Shown here: piece after piece, positions 16,526 through 24,947 of the stretch
Numbering within the stretch: position 1 is the first letter of the stretch
How the letters are laid out: each line of letters begins with the position of its first letter
DNA from: Comamonadaceae bacterium
GTDB lineage: Bacteria > Pseudomonadota > Gammaproteobacteria > Burkholderiales > Burkholderiaceae_C
Assembly: GCA_947476465.1 (NCBI GenBank)
Contig: CANJQN010000045.1
Location: 1-37,511, forward strand
DNA: 37,511 nucleotides
Direction: 5' to 3'
The notes under the pieces: model-generated
What the model saw: only the letters and a program-made list of their open reading frames with translations
Databases searched by the model: none
Told to the model about the DNA's origin: nothing
Program-made: the position numbers and the translations under genes

Positions 16526-17521
16526 ATGACATCTCACGATCGTCTACGCCGCGCGATGTGCGCCGCGTCTGCCCTGACCCTCATGGGGGGCACGCGAGCC
16601 GCATTCGCACAAGCGTCTTCCGCGGCAACGTACCCCAGCAGCCCGGTGCGCATCATCGTGCCTTTCGCCGGCGGCGGCGCGCTCGATGCCGTGGCTCGCG
16701 ACGTTGCGAGAAGCCTCACGCAGACGCTGGGCCAATCCGTGTTCGTCGAGAACAAGCCAGGCGCCAACGCCGTGATCGGGACCACGCAGGTCGCGAAATC
16801 GCCGCCGGACGGGTACACGCTGCTCGTCACCGCCACGGCTTTCGTGATCGTGCCGAGCATGGCGCAGAACGTCACCTACGACCCCATCAAGGATTTCGTG
16901 CCGGTGAGCAACCTCACCTATGTGCCGCAGGTGCTGATGGTCAACGCAAGCTCAGGCATCAACACGTTGCAGGAGCTTATCGCACGCCTCAAGGCCAAGC
17001 CCGGCGAACTCAGCTATGGCTCTGGCGGCGCCGGCACCAGCAGCCACATGGCAAGCGAATTGCTTGCCAGGCAGGCGGGCGTGAAGCTGATTCATGTTCC
17101 GTACAAGGGCAACGCGCCGGCGATGATCGATCTGCTGGGGGGCCGGCTTTTTATCATGATCGACAACATTTCCTCCGTGCTCGAGCACCTCAAGAGCGGC
17201 AGGGTGAAGGCGCTGGGCGTCACGTCCGCCACTCGGTCCCCGCTGCTGCCCGATGTGCCGGCCATCAGCGAGATCCTGCCGGGCTACCAGGCGAGCATTT
17301 TCCAGGGCGTGTTCGCGCCCGCCGGCACGCCGCCAGACATCGTCGAGAAGCTGCGTGTCGCGATCGTGAAATTCACCAGCGACCCGGCTAACCGCGACCG
17401 CTACAAGCAGGGCGCCACCGAGCTGGTCGGCAGCGAACCGGGGCAGTTCGCCAGGCAGGTGGCCGCGGAAATGGAGCGCTGGACCGACGTGGTCAAGCGC
17501 GCGGGCATCAAAGCCGACTGA
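16526..17521 (+). CDS. Bug/TctC-family periplasmic solute-binding protein
   Basis: Bug proteins bind carboxylates and similar small molecules in the periplasm and are abundant in Burkholderiales. The 331-residue protein has a signal peptide (MTSHDRLRRAMCAASALTLM, cleaved near AAFAQA). It then shows YPSSPVRIIVPFAGGGALDA, VENKPGANAVIGT, SPPDGYTLLV and VPYKGNAPAMIDLLGG, all hallmark segments. The ATG at 16526 has GGGGA 7 bases upstream. No tctA or tctB membrane gene is nearby, so it may feed another transporter or act as a sensor. Confidence 0.92.
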   Translation: MTSHDRLRRAMCAASALTLMGGTRAAFAQASSAATYPSSPVRIIVPFAGGGALDAVARDVARSLTQTLGQSVFVENKPGANAVIGTTQVAKSPPDGYTLLVTATAFVIVPSMAQNVTYDPIKDFVPVSNLTYVPQVLMVNASSGINTLQELIARLKAKPGELSYGSGGAGTSSHMASELLARQAGVKLIHVPYKGNAPAMIDLLGGRLFIMIDNISSVLEHLKSGRVKALGVTSATRSPLLPDVPAISEILPGYQASIFQGVFAPAGTPPDIVEKLRVAIVKFTSDPANRDRYKQGATELVGSEPGQFARQVAAEMERWTDVVKRAGIKAD

Positions 17522-17527
17522 CGCAGC

Positions 17528-18367
17528 ATGCCTTTTGCCACCTCGCGCGACGGCGTTCGCGTGCACTACGAAGTCCACGACTTCACCGATCCGTGGACCA
17601 AGCCCCCGGTGCTGCTACTGCAGCATGGCTTCGGGCGCAACTGCGCGTACTGGTACCACATGGCACCTTACCTGGCGCGCAACTTTCGTGTCGTGTGTCC
17701 TTCGATGCGGGGATTCGGCGCTTCGGAAGGCGGCGACGTCGCAACCGGCCTGAATCTGGACAATTGCCTCGCGGACCTCGAAGCCATCATCGACGACGTC
17801 GGTGCGCAGACGGTGCATTTCGCGGGTGAATCCATGGGCGGGATCCTGGGCATGGCCCTCGCAGCGCTGCAGCCGGACCGGGTGCGCACCCTTTCCCTGA
17901 TGACGGCGCCGCTTTTCATCCGTGAGGAAGTGCAAAAGACCTTCGCCTTCGGCCATGCCTCGTGGGCCGATGCGATCGAGAAGCTGGGGGTGTACGAATG
18001 GGCCCAGCGCGCCAACGGCGCCACGCGCTTTCCGCCAGGAACCAGCCCCGAGCTGATCGACTGGTACGCGGCCGAGACCGGCAAGAACCGCATGGACGCA
18101 ATGCTCGCGCTCGTGAAGTTCGCGGGAACGGCCAACGTGAGCCCGCTCATCGACCGGATCCGCTGCCCGGTGCTGGGCCTTTATCCGCAGGCGAGCGCGG
18201 TCGCGACCGACGAGCAGCAGGAGCAGATCCGCAAGGGCATCCGTGACATCCGCATCGTGCACCTGCCGTCGGCCTTCCACATGGTGTGGGTGCTGCACCC
18301 GGGTGTGTGCGCCCGGCACATCTCTCATTTTGTCGCGGAGCACGAAGGCTTCGCCTGCATGGAGTAA
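17528..18367 (+). CDS. Alpha/beta hydrolase
   Basis: This 279-residue alpha/beta-hydrolase-fold enzyme has an oxyanion-hole region LQHGFGRN (from residue 32), the nucleophile elbow GESMGG with Ser102, and a likely catalytic His251 in SAFHMVWVLHP. The acid residue is probably in the LGLYPQASAVATDEQ segment but is not certain. Family members hydrolyse esters, lactones or carbon-carbon bonds. It starts 6 bp after the Bug gene and is followed 3 bp later by the second amidohydrolase, so a hydrolytic step in the same pathway is likely. Confidence 0.88.
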   Translation: MPFATSRDGVRVHYEVHDFTDPWTKPPVLLLQHGFGRNCAYWYHMAPYLARNFRVVCPSMRGFGASEGGDVATGLNLDNCLADLEAIIDDVGAQTVHFAGESMGGILGMALAALQPDRVRTLSLMTAPLFIREEVQKTFAFGHASWADAIEKLGVYEWAQRANGATRFPPGTSPELIDWYAAETGKNRMDAMLALVKFAGTANVSPLIDRIRCPVLGLYPQASAVATDEQQEQIRKGIRDIRIVHLPSAFHMVWVLHPGVCARHISHFVAEHEGFACME

Positions 18368-18370
18368 AGA

Positions 18371-19255
18371 GTGGACATGACACCTGATTGCGCAGGACCG
18401 CACCCGCATCCGCACCCGCCCAAGCATGCTGCGCCGCGCGGCGCGGTCGATTCGCACTCGCACGTGTTCGGCCCGCTCGCGAAGTTTCCATACGTCACCC
18501 CGCGGACATACACACCGCCGCAAGCGCCGCTGGCCTCGTACCTTGCCATGCTCGATGCGATCGGCGTGGACCACGGCGTGCTCGTGCAGCCAAGCGTCTA
18601 CGGCTCGGACAACAGCTGCATGCTCGACAGCCTCGAGCAGGCCCAGGGACGGTTGCGCGGCGTGGTCGTGTGCGATCCGCGCAAGCTCGATGCCAAGACG
18701 GTGGACGAGTGGAGCCGCCTGGGCGTGTGCGGCATCCGCCTGAACATGGCAGTGCCCGGCGGGCTGCCGCTGGACGAGATGGAGCCGATGGCGCAATGCC
18801 TGGCCGAGCTCGGCTGGCACCTGGACCTTATCGTGGACAACGCCGAACGCATGGCGCAAGTCGCGCCGCGCCTGTCGAAACTGCGCTGCGTCGTGTGCGT
18901 AGAGCAGATGGGCCGTATGAAGGGAGGCCAGCCCTTGACGCACCCTGGTTTCCAGGGCCTGCTTTCGCTGCTGCGCGAAGGAAAGGACTACGTCAAGCTA
19001 TCACATGGGTACCACATCAGCACGCAGGGCGCGCCCTATGCCGACACGACGCCTTTCGCGCGTGCACTCGTTCAAGCCGCGCCGGATCGGCTGGTATGGG
19101 GCTCGGACTGGCCGCACCCGGTGGTGCACGGCCCTATGCCCGACGACGGCGATCTGCTGGACCTGCTCGCCGAGTGGGTGCCCGACATGGCGGCGCGCCA
19201 CCGTGTCCTTACGGACAACGGCGCGCGGCTTTACGGATTCGCCCCAGCCCGGTGA
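18371..19255 (+). CDS. Amidohydrolase-2 family hydrolase (PDC-lactonase-like), copy 2
   Basis: This 294-residue TIM-barrel hydrolase is paralogous to the one at 10193-11071. Shared motifs are VDSHSHVFGP (His29 and His31), VQPSVYGSDNSCMLD and DRLVWGSDWPHPVVHGP. The C-terminal segment RHRVLTDNGARLYGF matches the copy 1 ending in sense. The GTG at 18371 has GGAG 6 bases upstream; an ATG two codons later is the alternative. The early His-Pro run (PHPHPHPP) is unusual and could be a metal-binding tail or simply linker. The two paralogues may act on related substrates or stereoisomers. Confidence 0.88.
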   Translation: MDMTPDCAGPHPHPHPPKHAAPRGAVDSHSHVFGPLAKFPYVTPRTYTPPQAPLASYLAMLDAIGVDHGVLVQPSVYGSDNSCMLDSLEQAQGRLRGVVVCDPRKLDAKTVDEWSRLGVCGIRLNMAVPGGLPLDEMEPMAQCLAELGWHLDLIVDNAERMAQVAPRLSKLRCVVCVEQMGRMKGGQPLTHPGFQGLLSLLREGKDYVKLSHGYHISTQGAPYADTTPFARALVQAAPDRLVWGSDWPHPVVHGPMPDDGDLLDLLAEWVPDMAARHRVLTDNGARLYGFAPAR

Positions 19256-19423
19256 TTTTTTTCGAGAAGAACCTCCAATGTCGATAGGATTCTCTGGAGG
19301 GTTCCTGCGCAGCACGCGCCGCGCCCTGCCGGGCCTCGGGCAGCACACGGCGCCGCGTGAATGCGCGCAGGCCTGGCGCGACTCCGTCGCGGCGCTGCCT
19401 TTGCCGCAATGAGGAAGATGGAG

Positions 19424-20188
19424 ATGTCACCGGATTCCATGCGTTCCAGTGCAACGCGCGAACCGGACGAAGCGGCGGGCGCGGAGGGCGTGCCGCGCTA
19501 CCGCTGGATTCGCGGGGAACTGCTCAAGCGCATCATCGAAGAGAAGCTGCGGCGCGGCGATCCGCTACCAGCCGAAGGCCAGTTCGCCAAGCAATACGGC
19601 GTCTCGCTCGGAACGGTGCGCAAGGCGGTGGACGAACTTGTCGCGCTCGACATCGTGTCGCGCGTGCAGGGCAAAGGCCTCTTCGTCGCAACACACCGCT
19701 CCGCACGGTTCATGTTCGACCTGGTGGGCGAAGGCGACACGCACGAGCTGCCCGAGTTCGACCAAGTAGTCTCGGCGCGGCTACGCCTGCCGGAAACGCC
19801 GGAGCGCAAGCTGCTTGCCCTTGCCCCTGGGGAAAAAGTGTTCCGTGTGCTGCGCACGCGCCGATTCGCCGACGGTGAGCTGATGCTCGAGCGGATGATC
19901 CTGCCCGAGAAGTTCTTTCCAGATTTTCCGCGCCGCCTGGGCAAGCTTAGGCCGACGCTCATCTACGAGTTCTACGAGCAGGAGTTTGGCGTGGGCATAA
20001 TGAACTACGAAGAGCGCGTGCGCGCGGTGCTGGCGGACGCGGAACAAGCGCGCTTTCTCGCTTGCAAGCTGCGAGATGCCGTGCTGAAAGTCGAGCGCGT
20101 CGCATTCGGCTATGACGGAACGGCAGTGGAGTTTCGCACCAGCTGGTGCAACGCCGCGAGCCGGTATTACCTCTGCTCGCGGCGCTAA
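19424..20188 (+). CDS. GntR-family regulator, HutC subgroup (UTRA domain)
   Basis: This is the likely local regulator of the island. Residues about 24-95 form a winged helix-turn-helix (RGDPLPAEGQFAKQYGVSLG, then TVRKAVDELVALDIVSRVQG). The C-terminal UTRA ligand domain follows (ALAPGEKVFRVLRTRRFADG and RFLACKLRDAVLKVERVAFG). The ATG at 19424 is chosen because AGGAAG lies 6 bases before it; three earlier in-frame starts exist. HutC-type proteins are usually repressors released by a pathway metabolite. The palindrome at 13944-13959 is the best operator candidate. The 168 bp upstream (19256-19423) hold no other gene that I can support; a 44-codon frame at 19278-19412 has no family features. Confidence 0.9.
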   Translation: MSPDSMRSSATREPDEAAGAEGVPRYRWIRGELLKRIIEEKLRRGDPLPAEGQFAKQYGVSLGTVRKAVDELVALDIVSRVQGKGLFVATHRSARFMFDLVGEGDTHELPEFDQVVSARLRLPETPERKLLALAPGEKVFRVLRTRRFADGELMLERMILPEKFFPDFPRRLGKLRPTLIYEFYEQEFGVGIMNYEERVRAVLADAEQARFLACKLRDAVLKVERVAFGYDGTAVEFRTSWCNAASRYYLCSRR

Positions 20189-20218
20189 GAGCCTCGCGCG
20201 GCGCCTAGGAGACTGCAC

Positions 20219-21088
20219 TTGCGAATCACCCTTCCCTTCGACAATGGCGTGGGAGCCGAGCTGGTCGGGCTTGATGTCGCGTCCGGCCTCGCCGCCGATG
20301 ACTATGCTTTCGTGCGCGAGGCGCTCGATGCCCATTCGGTCGTCGTTTTGCGCAACCAGGAGGTTGAACCCCGTGCGCAGCGTGCCTTCGCGGCGGGTAT
20401 CGGCACGCTTCGGCCGCTCGTGTACGGGCGCTATTCGCTCCCGGGCTATCCCGAAGTGATGATGGTTTCGAACATCAAGAAAGACGGGCAGGACATCGGG
20501 ATCTCCGACGCAGGCTCCCTCTGGCATTCCGACGGCGCGTACCTGCGCGAACCAGACATGTATTCGCTCCTTTATGGCGTACAGATTCCGCATCGGGGCG
20601 ACGAGCCGCTCGGCGACACCCTGTTCGCAAGCGTATGCGCTGCCTACGACGGGCTTGACCAGGAGACACGGCAGCGCCTCGCGGGGCTTGTAGGCCTTAA
20701 CAGTTTCGTTTGGCACCTTGAGAAGAAGGCCAGGCAGGGAACGCTGCGGCGCGCACCGCTCACGCCCGAGCAGAAGGCGAACACGCCGGATGTGGAGCAC
20801 CCGGTCGTGCGCCGCCACCCGCATACCGGACGGGCTTGTCTGTACGTGAGCGAGGCGCACACTTGCGGCATCGTGGGCATGCCGCAGGCGCAAGCAGAGG
20901 AACTCCTGCAGCGCCTGTGGACGCACATCGCGTCGCCGCAATTCATCTATCGCCATCGCTGGGCGAAGGGTGATCTGGTGATATGGGACAACTGCGCCGT
21001 GCAGCACCTGGCAAGCTTCGACTATGGGGATATCCCGCGTCTCATGCATCGCACCGGGACCTTCGGGCCACGCCCGCAGATCTGTTGA
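20219..21088 (+). CDS. TauD/TfdA-family dioxygenase, copy 3
   Basis: This 289-residue protein is the most divergent of the three island dioxygenases. Iron ligands are His103 and Asp105 (LWHSDGAYL) with distal His263 (VQHLASFDY). The segment PHTGRACLYVSEAHTCGIVG precedes the last ligand. The start is a TTG at 20219, supported by AGGAG 7 bases upstream and by the family-like first strand RITLPFDNGVGAELVGLD. It follows the regulator gene by 30 bp and precedes the HpcH-type aldolase by 9 bp. Confidence 0.87.
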   Translation: MRITLPFDNGVGAELVGLDVASGLAADDYAFVREALDAHSVVVLRNQEVEPRAQRAFAAGIGTLRPLVYGRYSLPGYPEVMMVSNIKKDGQDIGISDAGSLWHSDGAYLREPDMYSLLYGVQIPHRGDEPLGDTLFASVCAAYDGLDQETRQRLAGLVGLNSFVWHLEKKARQGTLRRAPLTPEQKANTPDVEHPVVRRHPHTGRACLYVSEAHTCGIVGMPQAQAEELLQRLWTHIASPQFIYRHRWAKGDLVIWDNCAVQHLASFDYGDIPRLMHRTGTFGPRPQIC

Positions 21089-21097
21089 AACCAGGCA

Positions 21098-21802
21098 ATG
21101 GAAGTAACGAACACAATGACGCTGCCCCTCAAGGACAAGCTCGCTCGCGGCGAGGTCGTGACGATGATCAACCCGGACCACCCCTCGTCGTCGCTGGTCG
21201 AATTCATAGGCACGCTCGGGTTCGATGCGATCTTCATCGACTGCGAGCACGGCATGGCCGGCATCGAGCGCGTGCAGGACATGTGCCGCGCCGCACGCGT
21301 GAGTGGCGCCGCTGCGATCGTGCGGCCGGATGCGAACGAGCCTTGGCTCATCACAAGGTATCTGGATGCCGGCGCGAATGGCGTGATGGTGCCGCATATC
21401 GACACGGCGCAAGCAGCGCGCGATCTGGTGCAGGCGGTGCGCTATGCCCGTCATTCCGATTACGCGGACAAACTGGTGGTCGCCATGGTGGAATCCGAGC
21501 GGGCGCTGGGGAATCTTCCAGAGATCCTGGGAGTCGACGGGATTGACGTGTTCTTCGTCGGGCCCGGCGACCTGTCGAACACGCTTGGCATGCCGGGCCA
21601 GCGATTTCACCCGAAGGTGCGTGAGCTGGTGATGCAGGCCGGGCAGCGCATCGTCAAATCCGGCAAGGTCGCTGGAACCTTGGTCAAGCGCGAGAACGCC
21701 GCCGATTACGCCGAAGGTGGCTTCCGCCTCCTTTATGAGCACGCGAATGCGTTCCTCAGGGAGGGCGCGCAGGCTTTCAGGAAGTCGTTGCCGCCGGGCT
21801 GA
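21098..21802 (+). CDS. HpcH/HpaI-family aldolase
   Basis: Class II metal-dependent aldolases of this family split 4-hydroxy-2-oxoacids to pyruvate and an aldehyde. The 234-residue protein has the phosphate/metal region GFDAIFIDCEHGMAG, the arginine segment AAIVRPDANEPW, the metal-ligand segment VVAMVESERALGNL and VFFVGPGDLSNTLGMPG. An ATG at 21116 (MTLPLKDKL) is an equally possible start. It is the last complete gene of the island, ending 10 bp before the right fabI repeat. With the RraA-like enzyme it gives the island two unrelated pyruvate-type aldolases. Confidence 0.9.
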   Translation: MEVTNTMTLPLKDKLARGEVVTMINPDHPSSSLVEFIGTLGFDAIFIDCEHGMAGIERVQDMCRAARVSGAAAIVRPDANEPWLITRYLDAGANGVMVPHIDTAQAARDLVQAVRYARHSDYADKLVVAMVESERALGNLPEILGVDGIDVFFVGPGDLSNTLGMPGQRFHPKVRELVMQAGQRIVKSGKVAGTLVKRENAADYAEGGFRLLYEHANAFLREGAQAFRKSLPPG

Positions 21803-21812
21803 GGGGAAACTT

Positions 21813-22073
21813 CCCAGGGGCATCCGCGTCAACGGCATCAGCGCCGGCCCGATCAAGACGCTGGCCGCCAGCGGCATCAAGGGCTTCGGCAAGATCTTGC
21901 GCGCGGTGGCGCAAGCCTCGCGGATCCGCCGCAACGTGACGATCGACGATGTGGGCAACGTCGCGGCCTTTTTGCTTTCAGACCGTGCCAGCGGCGTCAG
22001 CGCCGAGATCACCTATGTGGACGGCGGCTTCAGCCAGGTGGTGGGCGGGATGGCGGAGCCGGCTGGGGAGTAA
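21813..22073 (+). pseudogene. fabI: fabI 3' fragment (right direct repeat of the island)
   Basis: This segment encodes the last ~85 residues of an enoyl-ACP reductase, from IRVNGISAGPIKTLAASGIK to the stop, including ITYVDGGFSQVVGG. It has no start or upstream part of its own. It matches 7504-7764 with about 25 substitutions and no gaps, and homology extends two bases past the stop to 22075. Most differences are silent or conservative, so it is a displaced homologous 3' end rather than random decay. Confidence 0.93.
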
Positions 22074-22111
22074 GCCACTGACCAGTCCGTCGCGCCGGAG
22101 GGACCTCGCTT

Positions 22112-22280
22112 CTGGATCCCCGCCTTCGCGGGGATGACGAGGAATATGTCATCTCCGCGAAGGTGGGGATGACGAGGAATATGTCATCTCCGCGAAGGTG
22201 GGGATGACCAGGAATACGTCATCTCCGCGAAGGCGGGGATGACCAGGAATATGTCATCCCCGCGAAGGCGGGGATCCAGG
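22112..22280. repeat. REP-type array, 4 x 35 bp plus inverted arm
   Basis: Four 35-bp tandem units begin at 22133, 22168, 22203 and 22238. Each contains GATGACGAGGAATATGTCAT and CTCCGCGAAGGTGGG or close variants. An inverted arm CTGGATCCCCGCCTTCGCGG lies at 22112-22131 and the matching arm GCGGGGATCCAG closes the array. The family is the same as the array at 24664-24937. The rest of 22076-22339 shows no gene. Confidence 0.9.
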
Positions 22281-22339
22281 CCCGGGCCGGCCAAAAGACT
22301 CGGGCTTCATCGATGGTGCCTGGGCTTGCACACCGCGCA

Positions 22340-23326
22340 TCAATCGATCTTCGTGCCCGACAGGCGCACCACCTCGCCCCAGCGCTTGCGCTCGCGCACC
22401 ACAAAGGCGGCGGTCTCGGCCGGGGTTGACGACGTCAGGCGGGCGCCGGCCGACAGAAAGCGCTTTTGCACCGCGGGATCGGCGGCCACATCGGCCATGG
22501 CCCGCGACATCTTTTCGGCAATGGCCGCCGGCGTGCCGGCTGGCGCCACCATGGCGCCCCAGGACAAGATGACGAAATCAGGCATGCCAGCCTCGGCCAT
22601 GGTCGGCACCTCGGGCAGGTTGGGCCAGCGCTCGGGGCAGGTCACGGCCAGCGGACGCACCTGGCCGCTGGTCAGGAAGCCGGCGTAGCTGGCGATGTTG
22701 TCGATGACGAAATCGATGTTGCCCGCCAGCAGCAGCGCCACCGTCTGCGGGCCACCGCGGGTGGGCACATGGGTGGTGCGGATGCCGGTGCGCAGGTGGA
22801 ACAGTTCGCCGGCCAGATGGGGCGTGGTGCCCACCCCGGAGGAGCCGTAGGTCAGGCCCTTGGGCTGCGCCTTGGCCCAGGTGAGGAACTCGCCGAGAGT
22901 GCGCGAGGGGTTGTGCTGGCTGGGCACCATCACCACGTTGCAGTTGGCCCAGAAGGTCGACACAGGGGTCATGGGCTCGGGGTCATACGGCATGCGTTGC
23001 AGGTACAGGTGCTGATTGATCGACAGCGTACCGATGGTGGCCGACATGATGGTGTAGCCGTCGGGAGGCGCCTTGGCGCCCGCCTCCATGCCGATGTTGC
23101 CGCTGGCGCCGGTGCGGTTTTCCACCACGAAGCTCTGGCCCAGGCGCTTTTGCAGCTCGTCGGCCATGATCCGCGTCAGCGTGTCGGAGGCGCCACCGGC
23201 CGGAAACGGGTTGATCAGCTTGACTGGCCGCTCGGGCCAGGCGGTGGTCTGCGCCCACGCGGCGGGGAGCGCGAGCAAGGATGCAGCGGCCAGGATGGCG
23301 CGCAAGACAGGGGCGACTGTTTTCAT
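22340..23326 (-). CDS. Bug/TctC-family periplasmic solute-binding protein
   Basis: This 328-residue receptor has a Sec signal (MKTVAPVLRAILAAASLLAL, cleaved after PAAWAQ). It then shows WPERPVKLINPFPAGGASDT, VENRTGASGNIGMEAG, APPDGYTIM and the late VAPAGTPAAIAEKM, all hallmarks of the Bug family. It differs from the island Bug at 16526 and has its own context: the ATG overlaps the stop of the FMN dehydrogenase as ATGA. The pair suggests uptake and oxidation of a hydroxyacid such as lactate, but the oxidase partner is frameshifted. Confidence 0.92.
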   Translation of the reverse strand: MKTVAPVLRAILAAASLLALPAAWAQTTAWPERPVKLINPFPAGGASDTLTRIMADELQKRLGQSFVVENRTGASGNIGMEAGAKAPPDGYTIMSATIGTLSINQHLYLQRMPYDPEPMTPVSTFWANCNVVMVPSQHNPSRTLGEFLTWAKAQPKGLTYGSSGVGTTPHLAGELFHLRTGIRTTHVPTRGGPQTVALLLAGNIDFVIDNIASYAGFLTSGQVRPLAVTCPERWPNLPEVPTMAEAGMPDFVILSWGAMVAPAGTPAAIAEKMSRAMADVAADPAVQKRFLSAGARLTSSTPAETAAFVVRERKRWGEVVRLSGTKID

Positions 23327-24487
23327 GAGTGAAGAGGTCTCGATGGGGGAGTGAAAAAATGCCGATCGGAGCGGATCAGCGACGATGAACGCGCGCCGGG
23401 TGTGGGACAGCCCAGGTAAGCCATGACCCGGTCCAGCTCGTCGCGCAGGATGGAGATGGCGCGGGCCGCGCCCTGCTCGCCGGCCACGGCGACGCCCCAG
23501 AGCGGCGCCCTGCCTGCGAAAACGGCCCGGGCGCCCAGCGCCAAGGCCTTGGCGATGTCACTGCCGCGGCGCACGCCGCTGTCCATGAACACATGCGCCC
23601 GGTGCCCGACCGCATCGGCCACTTCGGGCAGCGCATCGATCGGTGCGATGGTGCTGTCGAGGTTGCGCCCGCCGTGGTTGGAGACGATCAGGCCATCGGC
23701 GCCGCAGTCGACGGCCAGGCGGGCATCGTCGGCATCGAGGATGCCCTTGACCATCAGCGGCCCGTCCCACATGCGGCGCAGCTCGCGCAGGTCGTCCCAG
23801 GTCAGGGAATCGGCCAGCGGCAGGCTGCGTCGTGTCTTCACCGACGCAGTGAGGGATTGGCGCAGCGCATCGGGCAGGTTCTCAAGCGTTGGCATGCCCG
23901 AGTTGAGCAGGTAGCGGCCCATCACGCGCAGCAGCCAGCCGGGGTGGGTGGCCAGGTCGAAGACATTGCGGCGGTTGTATTCGCGGTTGGGGCCGGTGGC
24001 GGTGTCCACGGTGACGATCAAGGCCTCGAATCCGACCAAGCGGGCACGCTGCACCAACTGGCGCGACATCTCACGATCGGGCCACATGTACAGCTGGAAC
24101 CAGAGCCGGCCGCCGGCTTGCGCCATCACCTGCTCCATGGCGTTGATCGAGTACGTGGGTGAACGGAATGTCAGCGCGGGCCGCGGCGCGGCCGATCTCG
24201 ACCTCGCCGTTGTAGCAAAGCAGCACGGCGGCTCCGGTGGGCGCCACCGCCAGCGGCTGGGCGCACTCCTTGCCGAACAGGTTGACGCGCTGCGTGCGCT
24301 TGGAGACATCGATCAGCACCCGCGGCTTGAACCTGATGCGCTCGATCGCCTCGCGGTTGTTGCGCAGCGCCACCTCGTCTTCGGTGCCGCGATCCACAAA
24401 CTCGAAAACACCCCGCGGGAGCAAGCGCCGCGCGGCATCACGCAAATGCGCAAGGTTGTGGATGTCACGCAGGGGATCTGAAAACAT
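23323..24487 (-). pseudogene. FMN-dependent 2-hydroxyacid dehydrogenase (LldD-like), frameshifted
   Basis: The family oxidises L-lactate, mandelate or glycolate with FMN. The N-terminal part (MFSDPLRDIHNLAHLRDAAR) runs in one frame from 24487 to the segment ARADIPFT. The remainder (TYSINAMEQVMAQAGGRLWF onward) is in another frame. The break is at 24156-24158, where the usual IPFTLST is reduced to IPFT plus one base plus T, consistent with a 5-base loss. Downstream the protein looks intact, with the active-site His in SNHGGRNLDS and the FMN phosphate site MDSGVRRGSDIAKALALGA. A sequencing error is possible; otherwise this is a recent pseudogene. Confidence 0.85.
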
Positions 24488-24663
24488 GGGTTGCGCCGGA
24501 TCGCGCCGCCCTTCCCCGGCAGGCGGAAGGCGACGCGAGCCGCTTGTCTGGCCGCTGTAATTGTCTACCGATTATTTGCGGTCTGGCTCGAGGTGGTCAA
24601 GCGGGTACACCATGACTTGCGCGCGGACGTGTGAACAGCCCGTGACGCCGGTAGCACCGCGCT

Positions 24664-24937
24664 CCTGGATCCCCGCCTGCGCGGGGATGACGAGGAAAGA
24701 TCTCGCCTGCGCGCGGATGACGAGGAAAGATCTCGCCTGCGCGCGGTTGACGAGGAAAGATCTCGCCTGCGCGGGGATGACGAGGAAAGATCTCGCCTGC
24801 GCGCGGTTGACGAAGAAAGATCTCGCCTGCGCGCGGTTGACGAGGAAAGACCTCGCCTTCATGCGGGTGACGGGGACAGACCCGCGCCCTTACGAGGTTG
24901 ACAAGGTCTCGTCATTCCCGCGCAGGCGGGAATCCAG
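24664..24937. repeat. REP-type array, 7 x 30 bp between inverted arms
   Basis: Seven 30-bp units run from 24672 to 24881 (unit: CTCGCCTGCGCGCGGTTGAC plus GAGGAAAGAT; the last is degenerate). They sit between the arm CTGGATCCCCGCCTGCGCGG (24665-24684) and an inverted arm GTCATTCCCGCGCAGGCGGG (24911-24930). The right arm folds as ATTCCCGC-GCAG-GCGGGAAT at 24914-24933, 15 bp past the decarboxylase stop, and may end its transcript. The array keeps frames open on both strands; these are not genes. Apart from the array, 24488-24947 shows no gene. Confidence 0.9.
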
Positions 24938-24947
24938 GCGTGCGCCG

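Noticed and set aside
19278..19412. Small 44-codon gene between the amidohydrolase and the GntR gene
   Set aside because: No good ribosome binding site and no recognisable family; it overlaps the GntR gene's upstream alternative starts.
7767..21812. Integrase, transfer or replication genes within the island
   Set aside because: All frames are accounted for by metabolic, transport and regulatory genes; no recombinase or tRNA attachment site was seen.
22133..24881. The tandem arrays as CRISPR
   Set aside because: Units are directly adjacent, with no unique spacers, and have REP-type inverted arms; no cas genes are present.
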